Notes: generated by a model from the sequence alone, not told the origin. Shown: positions 23,529 to 32,725, numbered from the stretch's first letter. The stretch is DNA of 33,055 bases from an uncultured beta proteobacterium (GCA_903948045.1 CAJAXU010000172.1:1-33055); one strand, 5' to 3'. Program-made: numbers and translations.

Positions 23529-24479
23529 ATGGGTTCTTTAAACCACTTCTCGCTGGTCTCGAACACTGGGTCGAGCGACAGTCGAAATGATGAGCAACGC
23601 CAAGGGTTGAATGGCTCGGCCAACAACCTGAACCCCGACGGCAGCAGCTTGGGAACGGGTGCGTTCGCAGCCGCGGACACCAACGTGAGCGTGCTGGCGA
23701 ACGCCATTCAGAACGAAATCATCCCGCGCCTGATGCTCGCGCATCGCACGCCCGTGGAGTGCGAGGCGTCCTACGACAGCGAGGCGGATGGCATCAGCCC
23801 TGCCGACGTTGTCGACTTCGTCAGCGTGCTTTTAAAAGGCGTCGAAGCCGATACCATCAGATGGATCGAGAACGCACGGCGCCGGGGTGGCAGTGTTGAG
23901 GCCATCTATCTCAACCTGCTGGCACCTGCGGCCCGCCATCTCGGCGACATGTGGACCGAAGATTTGTGCGACTTCACCGATGTCACCATCGGGCTGGGCG
24001 AGTTGCACAAAATTTTGCACTTGCTCCACGACGGGCATGACCGGAATCAATACCCGGCTTCAAACGGCCTGAGCGTGCTCTTGATGCCATCGCCTGGGGA
24101 ACAGCACACGCTGGGACTGACCATGGTGGCCGATTTTTTCCAGCGTGCAGGTTGGGAGGTTGCAGGTGGCCCCTACGCCCCCAGCGACGATCCAGCCATA
24201 CTGGTCAGAAAGCGAAGATACGATGCCATCGGGTTTTCGCTCGCGACCTCCCTCGGGTTCAACCGGCTCAAAGATTGCATTACCGCTGTTCGCGCAGCGG
24301 CCGCGCCTTCACCCGTGTGCATAATCGTTGGTGGTCCGTTTTTCACAGCACACCCTGAGCGGGTCAACGATGTGGGCGCCGACCTCGTCGTCCATGATGC
24401 ACGCTCGGCTCCTGGCTTGGCACAGTTGCACATCGCGGGAGGCTCTATGAATCAGAAAGCTTCCCTTTTCAAACATTGA
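23529..24479 (+). CDS. ppaA: Cobalamin-binding-domain antirepressor PpaA/AerR
   Basis: A 316-residue cytoplasmic regulator of the PpaA/AerR family that binds a cobalamin and modulates PpsR/CrtJ. About 50 unconserved polar residues lead into a helical domain containing MWTEDLCDFTDVTIGLGELH (Trp142, His160). A Rossmann-like B12-binding domain follows from about residue 181, with GEQHTLG placing His193 as the likely cobalt ligand and GGPFF further on. GGAG at 23520-23523 supports ATG 23529. It lies directly upstream of ppsR, the classic arrangement. The alternative SCHIC (haem-binding) reading cannot be excluded from sequence. Confidence 0.9.
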   Translation: MGSLNHFSLVSNTGSSDSRNDEQRQGLNGSANNLNPDGSSLGTGAFAAADTNVSVLANAIQNEIIPRLMLAHRTPVECEASYDSEADGISPADVVDFVSVLLKGVEADTIRWIENARRRGGSVEAIYLNLLAPAARHLGDMWTEDLCDFTDVTIGLGELHKILHLLHDGHDRNQYPASNGLSVLLMPSPGEQHTLGLTMVADFFQRAGWEVAGGPYAPSDDPAILVRKRRYDAIGFSLATSLGFNRLKDCITAVRAAAAPSPVCIIVGGPFFTAHPERVNDVGADLVVHDARSAPGLAQLHIAGGSMNQKASLFKH

Positions 24480-24489
24480 CGGAAACTTC

Positions 24490-25956
24490 ATGAACCCAAT
24501 TCTTCAAACAGCACGGGAGTGGATTCCGGGACGTTTTGAAAATGCACAGCGTGTCTTTGCCCACATGGACGCCGACATGGTGTCCAACCTCGTGACTGCA
24601 GCGGCAGACGTTGTGTTGGTCATGGATGAAGCCGGCGTGATCCAGGATGCTGCCTTTAGCAACCAGGAACTGCTGAGCTACGGGTGCCAGACCTGGTTGG
24701 GCCAGCACTGGGAACACACTGTCAGCGAAGAAAGCCGGCCCAAAGTCATTGCGATGCTGAGTGACACGAGCGGCGACAGCGCCAGCCGGTGGCGCCACGT
24801 GAACCAGGCCACCCAGAATGGCGTCGAATTGCCGCTGTCTTTCTCGGTGATCCATGTTCCCTCGGGAGTCGCCAAGGGGGGCGCCAGCGCTTTGGCCTTT
24901 GGACGCGACCTCAGACCGCAGGCTGCCCTTCAGCAGAAACTGCTCAATGCCCAACGGTCGGTAGAGCGTGATTACTGGCAACTCAAGCATGCAGAAACAC
25001 GCTATCGGCTGTTGTTCCAGGTGTCTTCAGAAGCGATGCTGATCCTGGATGCCGACAGCGAAAAATTGGAAGACAGCAATCCAGCGGCACTGGCCTTGTT
25101 GGGTGACGGCCTGTCCAAGAGCGGCTGGACGCTGTCCCAGAGCCTGGACAAAAATAGTACCGCCGGTCTGAGCCAGGTGTTTGCTGGCCTGCGTGCCAGT
25201 GGCCAGGCCCAGCCGACCAACATTCGGCTGTCCCAAGACGGCACACAAATGACGGCTTCGGCGTCACTGTTCCGTCAAGAGCACTCGTCCCATTTTCTGG
25301 TGCGGCTGATCCCGATCCGCACCGCGGCCGACAGGTCGACCGGGGACCATGCCAGGCAAATGCTGGCCGACATCATGGAAAGCGCGCCGGATGCCTTTGT
25401 CGTGACCGATCTCAGCGGTCATGTGCTGTCTGCCAACCGGGCATTTTTGCAGTTGGCCCAGGTCAGTAACGAAGCGCTGGTACGCGGAGAGTCGCTGGAA
25501 CGCTGGCTCGGCCGCGCCGGGGTGGACATGAGCGTTTTGATTTCCAACCTGCGACAGCGCGATGTGTTCCGACTGTTTGCCACACGCATGCGCGGCGCCT
25601 ACGGCTCCACAACAGACGTGGAAATTTCAGCGGTCGCGGTCACCAGTGGCGAGCAGCGCTGCCTGGGCTTTACCATCCGTGACATTGGCTTGCGCATGGG
25701 TAAGGAGGCCAAGCCCAGTCGCGAAATGCCCCGCTCCACTGGCCAGATGACTGAGCTGGTGGGCCGAGTCCCCCTGAAAGACATCGTGCGCGACACCACG
25801 GACCTCATTGAGCAACTTTGCATTGAGGCCGCCTTGGAGTTGACGGGCGACAACCGCGCATCCGCGGCCGAAATGCTCGGCCTGTCTCGGCAAAGCCTGT
25901 ACGTCAAGCTGCGCCGCTTTGGCATGAGCGATCCAGGCGCCGATACCGACGCCTGA
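24490..25956 (+). CDS. ppsR: Redox/light-responsive photosynthesis regulator PpsR (CrtJ)
   Basis: A 488-residue PAS-type transcription factor that in purple bacteria represses, and in some species activates, bch, crt and puc genes through TGT-N12-ACA operators. An N-terminal PAS-like region (about 30-140), a coiled linker (140-170), PAS 1 (about 170-280) and PAS 2 (about 288-400) precede a Fis-type helix-turn-helix at about 440-475 (ELTGDNRASAAEMLGLSRQSLY). Cysteines occur only at 66, 391 and 444; Cys444 sits in the HTH region where the redox cysteine of PpsR/CrtJ is found. It begins 10 bases after ppaA. Confidence 0.95.
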   Translation: MNPILQTAREWIPGRFENAQRVFAHMDADMVSNLVTAAADVVLVMDEAGVIQDAAFSNQELLSYGCQTWLGQHWEHTVSEESRPKVIAMLSDTSGDSASRWRHVNQATQNGVELPLSFSVIHVPSGVAKGGASALAFGRDLRPQAALQQKLLNAQRSVERDYWQLKHAETRYRLLFQVSSEAMLILDADSEKLEDSNPAALALLGDGLSKSGWTLSQSLDKNSTAGLSQVFAGLRASGQAQPTNIRLSQDGTQMTASASLFRQEHSSHFLVRLIPIRTAADRSTGDHARQMLADIMESAPDAFVVTDLSGHVLSANRAFLQLAQVSNEALVRGESLERWLGRAGVDMSVLISNLRQRDVFRLFATRMRGAYGSTTDVEISAVAVTSGEQRCLGFTIRDIGLRMGKEAKPSREMPRSTGQMTELVGRVPLKDIVRDTTDLIEQLCIEAALELTGDNRASAAEMLGLSRQSLYVKLRRFGMSDPGADTDA

Positions 25957-26008
25957 GGCGGTCCCACCTCGGTGTTGCCCGCGACACCCTAGGGGAAACC
26001 ATAGTAAG

Positions 26009-26026
26009 TGTAAATTTACCTTGACA
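26009..26026. promoter_or_regulatory. PpsR-type operator upstream of bchG
   Basis: TGT (26009-26011), 12 bases, ACA (26024-26026) is an exact match to the TGT-N12-ACA core recognised by PpsR/CrtJ. It overlaps the predicted bchG -35 box. Confidence 0.6.
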
Positions 26027-26046
26027 CATTAAAGTGTCAAGGTAAA
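26015..26046. repeat. Perfect 13-base inverted repeat at the bchG promoter
   Basis: TTTACCTTGACAC (26015-26027) is exactly complementary in reverse to GTGTCAAGGTAAA (26034-26046), with a 6-base AT loop. No T tract follows on either strand, so a terminator is unlikely. The dyad lies over the predicted -35 box and spacer, fitting an operator. Confidence 0.85.
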
Positions 26047-26048
26047 AC
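26021..26048 (+). promoter_or_regulatory. Predicted bchG promoter
   Basis: TTGACA (26021-26026), 16 bases, TAAAAC (26043-26048), then 7 bases to the bchG ATG. The geometry mirrors the bchF promoter and predicts an mRNA with almost no leader. Confidence 0.5.
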
Positions 26049-26055
26049 TTGGGGC

Positions 26056-26943
26056 ATGGCATTGCCCCAACTCTCCGCCGTTACCGAGCTCTTCAAGCCG
26101 ATCACCTGGTTCCCGCCCATGTGGGCGTTCGCCTGCGGCATCGTGGCGTCGGGCTTGCCCATGGCGGACAAATGGCTGCTGGCCGTGGTGGGGCTGGCGC
26201 TGGCCGGTCCATTTGTCTGCGCCACCAGCCAGGCCGTCAACGACTGGTTCGACCGGCATGTCGACGCCATCAACGAGCCGCAGCGCCCCATCCCCTCAGG
26301 CCGCATGCCCGGGCGCTGGGGTTTGTACATCGCCCTGGTCTGGACCGTGGTCTCGCTCGGTGTGGCCAGTTTTCTCGGACCCTGGGGATTTGCTGCAGGC
26401 GCCGTTGGCCTGCTGCTGGCCTGGGCCTACAGCGCACCCCCCCTGCGACTCAAGGCAAATGGTTGGTGGGGCAACGCGGCCTGTGGCATCAGCTACGAAG
26501 GCATTGCCTGGACCACTGGAGCCGCGGTGATGGCTGGGGGCCAGATGCCAGACCAGCGCTCGCTTTGGCTGGCCTTGCTGTACAGCATTGGCACCCACGG
26601 CATCATGACACTCAACGATTTCAAGGCCGTGCAAGGTGACCGTGCCATGGGCGTGCGCTCGCTGCCGGTGCAGCTGGGCGAGCAATCCGCGGCGGGCGTG
26701 GCCTGCTGGTTCATGGGCTTGCCGCAATTGGTCGTCATCGTCCTGCTTTTTGCCTGGGGTCAACCAGGGCACGGACTGGCCGTCGCGGTCTTGCTGGGTG
26801 TTCAGCTCCTGATGATGGACTTTTTTTTGACGCGGGTCACGCAACGCGCGCTGTGGTACAGCGGCTTTGGTGTACCTTTTTTTGTGACCGGCATGATGGT
26901 CAGCGCATTCGCGCTGCGCGGCCTGATCAGTAGCGGCGCATGA
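26056..26943 (+). CDS. bchG: Bacteriochlorophyll synthase (geranylgeranyl/phytyl transferase)
   Basis: A 295-residue UbiA-family membrane prenyltransferase with about eight or nine helices that esterifies bacteriochlorophyllide with geranylgeranyl diphosphate. The diphosphate-binding motif is Asn62-Asp63-x2-Asp66-x3-Asp70 (NDWFDRHVDAINEPQRPIPSG) and the second Asp-rich loop is NDFKAVQGDRAMG. The ATG at 26056 has no good Shine-Dalgarno sequence (GGGG is only one base away). It is followed after 48 bases by bchP, without the bch2 (pucC-like) gene that sits between them in many alphaproteobacterial clusters. Confidence 0.96.
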   Translation: MALPQLSAVTELFKPITWFPPMWAFACGIVASGLPMADKWLLAVVGLALAGPFVCATSQAVNDWFDRHVDAINEPQRPIPSGRMPGRWGLYIALVWTVVSLGVASFLGPWGFAAGAVGLLLAWAYSAPPLRLKANGWWGNAACGISYEGIAWTTGAAVMAGGQMPDQRSLWLALLYSIGTHGIMTLNDFKAVQGDRAMGVRSLPVQLGEQSAAGVACWFMGLPQLVVIVLLFAWGQPGHGLAVAVLLGVQLLMMDFFLTRVTQRALWYSGFGVPFFVTGMMVSAFALRGLISSGA

Positions 26944-26991
26944 CCAGCCCAGCGCTATTTTTTTATCCCCTGACTTCCCCAAGGTGAAGCG

Positions 26992-28200
26992 ATGAATGCA
27001 ACAGAAACTTTTGACGTCGTGGTGGTGGGTGGCGGCCCGGCAGGGGCCACTGCGGCCCACCACTTGGCCCAGCGCGGGTACTCGGTGCTGCTGCTGGATC
27101 GGGCCGGACGCGTGAAGCCCTGCGGCGGCGCCATCCCGCCCCGTCTGATCAAAGACTACGCCATCCCCGACCACCTGCTGGTTGCTAAGGCCAGGTCTGC
27201 GCGCATGATCGCGCCCAGCAATCACACCGTGGATATCCCGATTGATAACGGTTTTGTCGGCATGGTGGACCGCGCCGAATTTGACGAGTGGCTGCGCGAA
27301 CGCGCCGCCAGCGCCGGCGCCGTGCGGCGCATCGGTACCTTTGACAAGCTGACGCGCGACCCTGACGGCATCAGCGTGGTGCACTACCAGGCGCGCGAAC
27401 GACAGCAACGTGCCGAGGGCCAACCGGCAAGCGTGCGGGCGCGCACCATCATCGGTGCCGACGGGGCCAAGTCACAGGTGGCCCGCCAAGCTGAGGTCGA
27501 TGGCGCCGCAGACACCCAGTATGTGTTCGCTTACCATGAGATCGTCAAAGCCCCGACGATCAAGCCCGCCGGCTATGACGCCAGCCGCTGCGATGTGTAT
27601 TACCAAGGCCAACTGTCGCCTGATTTTTACGGCTGGGTCTTTCCCCATGGCGATACCCTGAGCATTGGCACCGGCAGCGCCGACAAAGGCTTTTCGCTGC
27701 GCCATGCCGTCGGTCAACTGCGCCAAGCCTCTGGCCTGGGCCAGGCCGAGGTACTGCGCCGCGAGGGTGCACCGCTACCCATGAAGCCGCTCAAGCGCTG
27801 GGACAACGGTCGCGACGTGGTGTTGGCCGGCGATGCCGCGGGCGTCGTGGCCCCCGCCTCGGGCGAAGGCATTTACTACGCCATGTGCGGGGGCGAGTTG
27901 GCCGCGCATGCGGTGGCCACCCTGTTGCAAACCGGCGAGGTGAAAAGCCTGCGGCTGGCGCGCAAGCAGTTCATGAAAGCGCACCGCACGGTCTTCACAG
28001 TGCTGGGCATCATGCAGTGGTTCTGGTACAGCAGCGAAAAGCGGCGTGAGCGTTTCGTCAAAATCTGCGAAGACCGCGACGTGCAGCAACTCACCTTCGA
28101 GTCGTACATGAACAAAGAGCTGGTACGTAAGAAGCCCATGGCCCACGTGCGCATTTTCCTCAAAGACATGGGCCATCTGCTCGGTCTGGCCAAGGTGTGA
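26992..28200 (+). CDS. bchP: Geranylgeranyl reductase
   Basis: A 402-residue FAD-dependent reductase that saturates the geranylgeranyl tail of bacteriochlorophyll to phytyl. The Rossmann motif GGGPAG is at residues 13-18, with PCGGAIPP shortly after and the second FAD motif at VVLAGDAAGVVAPASGEGIYYAM. AAGGTG lies about 5 bases before the ATG. The stop overlaps the next small gene as GTGA. Confidence 0.96.
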   Translation: MNATETFDVVVVGGGPAGATAAHHLAQRGYSVLLLDRAGRVKPCGGAIPPRLIKDYAIPDHLLVAKARSARMIAPSNHTVDIPIDNGFVGMVDRAEFDEWLRERAASAGAVRRIGTFDKLTRDPDGISVVHYQARERQQRAEGQPASVRARTIIGADGAKSQVARQAEVDGAADTQYVFAYHEIVKAPTIKPAGYDASRCDVYYQGQLSPDFYGWVFPHGDTLSIGTGSADKGFSLRHAVGQLRQASGLGQAEVLRREGAPLPMKPLKRWDNGRDVVLAGDAAGVVAPASGEGIYYAMCGGELAAHAVATLLQTGEVKSLRLARKQFMKAHRTVFTVLGIMQWFWYSSEKRRERFVKICEDRDVQQLTFESYMNKELVRKKPMAHVRIFLKDMGHLLGLAKV

Positions 28201-28484
28201 ACCTCGAACAGATCTACCAAACCCCGCTGGTGGTGGATATTGCCATCGCCTTCATCACCCTGGAAACCCTGGCTTTAGGGTTACTTCACCGGCTGACTGG
28301 TCGTGGCTTAGCCTGGCGAGAGTTCGGGCTTACCGTGCTCTCGGGTCTGTCGCTGATGCTGGCTTTGCGCTGTGCGCTCACGCCTGGTTTCTGGCCCGGC
28401 ATGGCGCTGTTTCTGGTCACCGCCGGACTGGCGCATGGGGCTGATTTGCGTGCCCGCTGGCGAGCGGGCCCTAGGCAAGTTTGA
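28197..28484 (+). CDS. Small membrane protein coupled to bchP
   Basis: A 95-residue frame starting with GTG in a GTGA overlap with the bchP stop. Three hydrophobic helices are evident (about residues 11-30, 43-62 and 64-82), with a basic C-terminus (RARWRAGPRQ). The overlap and hydrophobic pattern support a real, translationally coupled gene, the last of the ppaA-ppsR-bchGP unit. I do not recognise a family. A part in bacteriochlorophyll esterification or reductase anchoring is only positional inference. Confidence 0.65.
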   Translation: MNLEQIYQTPLVVDIAIAFITLETLALGLLHRLTGRGLAWREFGLTVLSGLSLMLALRCALTPGFWPGMALFLVTAGLAHGADLRARWRAGPRQV

Positions 28485-28523
28485 CAGGTGGTGTGGTGGG
28501 CCAGCAGCTGCAGCGGCACCACG
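28484..28523. repeat. Relic of the glmS 3' region (40 bases)
   Basis: This stretch matches the glmS segment 29608-29647 at 37 of 40 positions in the same orientation and translates on the - strand as [13 protein letters not shown] against [13 protein letters not shown] in GlmS. Neither flank matches. It lies in the gene-free interval 28485-28759, where otherwise only the dyad repeat at 28635-28690 was seen. Confidence 0.8.
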
Positions 28524-28634
28524 GTCGGAACGCACGCTATGCGGTAACTGGCCAAACCCCATTGGCAGATGCGTTCTGCAAGGTCCAAGCGCAAGCGTTG
28601 GCCCCGCACCCGCTTGATTCGTCGAGCGTCTGAA

Positions 28635-28690
28635 TTGCTATGATTTACATAGCTATAAAGCCATATTCCATAAGGGCTTGAGGCCAATTT
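28635..28690. repeat. Short AT-rich intergenic dyad repeat, Comamonadaceae type
   Basis: GCTATG (28637-28642) and CATAGC (28648-28653) form a perfect dyad with a 5-base loop, followed by AAGCC (28658-28662) and GGCTT (28675-28679). The pattern resembles a dispersed intergenic element I recall from Acidovorax, Polaromonas and Rhodoferax genomes (GCTAT...ATAGC then an AAGC...GCTT arm and GGCCAA). Only one copy was seen in this window. Confidence 0.5.
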
Positions 28691-28759
28691 GACCATTAAC
28701 TTCTGTGGCCTGCCGGATACGGCCCTTGGGTTCTGGGCCAGGAAGAAGAGCTGGGCCTG

Positions 28760-29335
28760 TCACGCGCCCGATCGGGTGCGCAGCCATTCGGCGCGCGAGA
28801 TGACGTGCGTTGCGACCGTGGTGCCGTACCAAGGCTCCAGGCCCCGCTGGTGCATGCCCAGGCGATCCATGACGCGGCCCGATTCCACGTTATCCGGATG
28901 GCGGACCGCCAGCAGTTCCGGTATGGGAAACCGCTCGAAGGCGAAGGCAGCCATGCCACGAGCCGCCTCGCTGGCCAAACCTTGCCGCCAAAAATCCGGG
29001 TGGAGACGCCAACCGATTTCGAGGGGCTTGCCCACGAGGCTTTCGAGGTCTTCGGGTGCGGCGGCGTCCCGGCGCAGGTACTGGATGCACCCTGCTCCCG
29101 CCACCTGTCCAGAACTGGTTTCGATGAAGGCCCACCAGCTCGTTCCCCATGTCGCCCAGCACCGCTGCACCCTTGTGATCACCGATGCAGTCTGGTCTCG
29201 GGTCTCGGGCTGACCACCCAAAAACCGCACCACCTCTGGCATGCGGTTCATGGCGTTCAGTCCATCGAGGTGGCGCGCGTCGAAAGGCTCTAGGCGGAGC
29301 CGCTGGGTGTGGAGGGTGGTGGCCAGTCGTGGCAT
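28760..29335 (-). CDS. GNAT-family N-acetyltransferase (RimJ/RimL-like)
   Basis: A 191-residue protein beginning TLHTQRLRLEPFDARHL, the usual opening of RimJ/RimL-type acetyltransferases. The acetyl-CoA-binding loop R-Q-G-L-A is at residues 117-121, followed by the helix SEAARGMAAFAF, and the C-terminal NVESGRVMDRLGM block is also typical. The substrate cannot be predicted. It stands alone between the PGC edge and glmS, in the same direction as glmS but separated by 212 bases in which I see no gene or clear terminator. Confidence 0.88.
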   Translation of the reverse strand: MPRLATTLHTQRLRLEPFDARHLDGLNAMNRMPEVVRFLGGQPETRDQTASVITRVQRCWATWGTSWWAFIETSSGQVAGAGCIQYLRRDAAAPEDLESLVGKPLEIGWRLHPDFWRQGLASEAARGMAAFAFERFPIPELLAVRHPDNVESGRVMDRLGMHQRGLEPWYGTTVATHVISRAEWLRTRSGA

Positions 29336-29547
29336 GGGTCGTCTGAATCGGTTATCGTGATTGTCTGCGGACGGCGGGGCGGCTGCAATCGACGCCGAGT
29401 CCCATGCCTTGGCTACCAGCTTGAGGGCTTCGTCATGTTTCTGGTGCTACGCAAGGCGCAGCGGTAAGGGTTAAAGGTGTCAACGTCGGTGTTTGTGCGC
29501 AAATCAGAGTTTGTGCAGGTCACATCAAAAACACCCCCGAACCGAAC

Positions 29548-31416
<1,869 letters not shown>

Positions 31417-31423
31417 ACGCCAT

Positions 31424-31430
31424 CCTCCTT
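31424..31430 (-). promoter_or_regulatory. Ribosome binding site of glmS
   Basis: AAGGAGG on the - strand, 7 bases before ATG 31416, is a near-perfect Shine-Dalgarno sequence and fixes the start at MCGIV. Confidence 0.8.
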
Positions 31431-31436
31431 GAAATC

Positions 31437-31549
31437 TGGACCGATGGTAGCGATACAGAAAAGAAATAATCCTTCTAAATTTTCGGTAATTTGTTGAATA
31501 ATTCCATCAATTCTCAGAATATTGGTTTTATTTCAAACGCGACAAATTA
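31437..31549. promoter_or_regulatory. AT-rich divergent promoter region, glmS and Lrp-family gene
   Basis: This roughly 110-base interval between divergent starts is much richer in A and T than its surroundings. It includes an exact 11-base palindrome ATTCTCAGAAT (31510-31520), which could be a site for the adjacent Lrp-family regulator. I could not settle on convincing -35/-10 pairs for either gene. Confidence 0.4.
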
Positions 31550-32038
31550 ATGGAACAAATCACACTCGATACGATTGACTTGGCCCTGCTGGCGCAGCTG
31601 CAGCAAGATGCCTCGCTGAGTAACCTGGCCCTGGCAGAGCGGGTGCACGTGTCGCCCCCCACCTGCCTGCGGCGGGTCAAACGCCTGCACGAGGCCGGTT
31701 GGATCGAGCGCCAGGTGGCCGTCCTCAGCGTCGACAAACTGGCCAGCGCGGCCGGCCACGGCCTGTGCGCTGTGGTGGAGGTCACGCTAGACCGGCAAGA
31801 CCAGGCCGCGCTGGCGGCCTTTGAGGCCAAGGTGGCGCCCGACGACGCGGTACAACAGTGCTACCGCGTCTCGCCTGGGCCAGATTTTTGCCTGGTGGTA
31901 CACACCGCCAACATGCCGGCCTACCTGGCGCTGACGCAGCGCCTGTTCACCAGCGACGCCAATGTGCGCAACGTCAAGGCTTTTTTCAGCGTCAAGCGCA
32001 GCAAGTTTGGCGCGGCCTTGCCCCTGCCTACGGCCTGA
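31550..32038 (+). CDS. Lrp/AsnC-family transcriptional regulator
   Basis: A 162-residue regulator with an N-terminal winged helix-turn-helix (about residues 10-55, with SNLALAERVHVSPPTCLRRVKRL as the HTH) and a C-terminal RAM-type ligand-binding domain (about 65-150). The family usually senses amino acids and binds as octamers or dimers of dimers. It is divergent from glmS across an AT-rich region, suggesting autoregulation and possibly control of glmS. The effector is not predictable. Confidence 0.92.
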   Translation: MEQITLDTIDLALLAQLQQDASLSNLALAERVHVSPPTCLRRVKRLHEAGWIERQVAVLSVDKLASAAGHGLCAVVEVTLDRQDQAALAAFEAKVAPDDAVQQCYRVSPGPDFCLVVHTANMPAYLALTQRLFTSDANVRNVKAFFSVKRSKFGAALPLPTA

Positions 32039-32075
32039 ACCGGCGCGCGCAGCGCAGACATGGATGCCCCGGCTG

Positions 32076-32105
32076 TTGCCGCAACTGTAGCCATACGACT
32101 ACAAT
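32076..32105 (+). promoter_or_regulatory. Predicted promoter and operator of the toxin-antitoxin pair
   Basis: TTGCCG (32076-32081), 18 bases, TACAAT (32100-32105). An inverted repeat TGTAG (32086-32090) / CTACA (32099-32103) lies over the spacer and -10 box, as expected for autorepression by the antitoxin. The -10 box ends six bases before the toxin ATG. Confidence 0.5.
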
Positions 32106-32111
32106 TCATGC

Positions 32112-32405
32112 ATGTACACAGTGATCGAAACCGAGGCGTTCATGCATTGGCTGGGTCAAATTAAGGATCGGGTGACACAAACCCGGCTGAAAGTGCGCCT
32201 GCGCAAGGCCACACTGGGCAATTTGGGCGATGTCAAGCCAGTTGGCGAAGGTGTCTTTGAAATGCGTGAATTTTTTGGGCCGGGGTGGCGGATGTACTAC
32301 CTGGAGAAGGCGGGCGCCATGGTGTTCATGCTGGGGGGTGGCGACAAATCCAGCCAAGCCAGCGACATTCAGCGGGCTATCAAATTGTCAAAGGAACTCG
32401 AATGA
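32112..32405 (+). CDS. HigB/RelE-type toxin of a type II toxin-antitoxin system
   Basis: A 97-residue protein of the addiction-module killer family related to RelE/ParE and phage Gp49. The conserved region is GVFEMREFFGPGWRMYYLE followed by LGGGDKSSQASDIQRA (residues 47-90), very characteristic of this family. Such toxins usually cleave mRNA on the ribosome; this activity is inferred. The stop overlaps the antitoxin start as ATGA. The toxin-first order is normal for HigBA-type pairs. Confidence 0.9.
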   Translation: MYTVIETEAFMHWLGQIKDRVTQTRLKVRLRKATLGNLGDVKPVGEGVFEMREFFGPGWRMYYLEKAGAMVFMLGGGDKSSQASDIQRAIKLSKELE

Positions 32406-32725
32406 GCAAGATAAAGACCCGGCCTTTTGACCTCGTCAACTACCTTCAGGATGAGGACGATATCGCTGAATACCTCAGGCAGGTCCTTGAAGATGGCGAC
32501 CCCCTGTTGCTGGGCGCTGCACTGGGCGATGTGGCGAGGGCCCGCGGCATGTCCAAACTGGCGCGCGATACCGGCCTGTCCCGGGAAAGTCTGTACAAAA
32601 GTCTGTCTGGCGAGCGGGCACCCAGCTCAGACACGCTCTTCAAGGTGTTGAAAGCGCTGGGCTTCAAATTGACCGTCGCGCCCAGTGCAGCCAGTGAACA
32701 AGCTGTCAGGCCAGCGGCAACCTGA
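32402..32725 (+). CDS. HigA-type antitoxin
   Basis: A 107-residue partner protein with an N-terminal segment DLVNYLQDEDDIAEYLRQVLEDGDP and a helix-turn-helix at about residues 50-70 (SKLARDTGLSRESLYKSLSG), followed by PSSDTLFKVLKALGFKL. This matches the addiction-module antidote family paired with the toxin just upstream. ATG 32402 in the ATGA overlap is chosen over an earlier in-frame start at 32285 inside the toxin. The last 20 bases overlap the convergent histidine kinase. Confidence 0.9.
   Translation: MSKIKTRPFDLVNYLQDEDDIAEYLRQVLEDGDPLLLGAALGDVARARGMSKLARDTGLSRESLYKSLSGERAPSSDTLFKVLKALGFKLTVAPSAASEQAVRPAAT

Noticed and set aside
26015-26046. The bchG dyad as a terminator for ppsR
   Set aside because: No T tract follows on either strand and the dyad overlaps a good -35 box and a PpsR motif, so an operator is more likely.
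28286-28696. A glmS-like pseudogene on the - strand
   Set aside because: Only 40 bases match glmS; the rest of the frame is unrelated and overlaps the 95-residue gene. It is recorded as a repeat relic instead.
29336-29547. Tn7-like element or attachment remnants next to glmS
   Set aside because: No transposase genes, terminal repeats or target duplications are visible; only the short glmS copy hints at past insertion.
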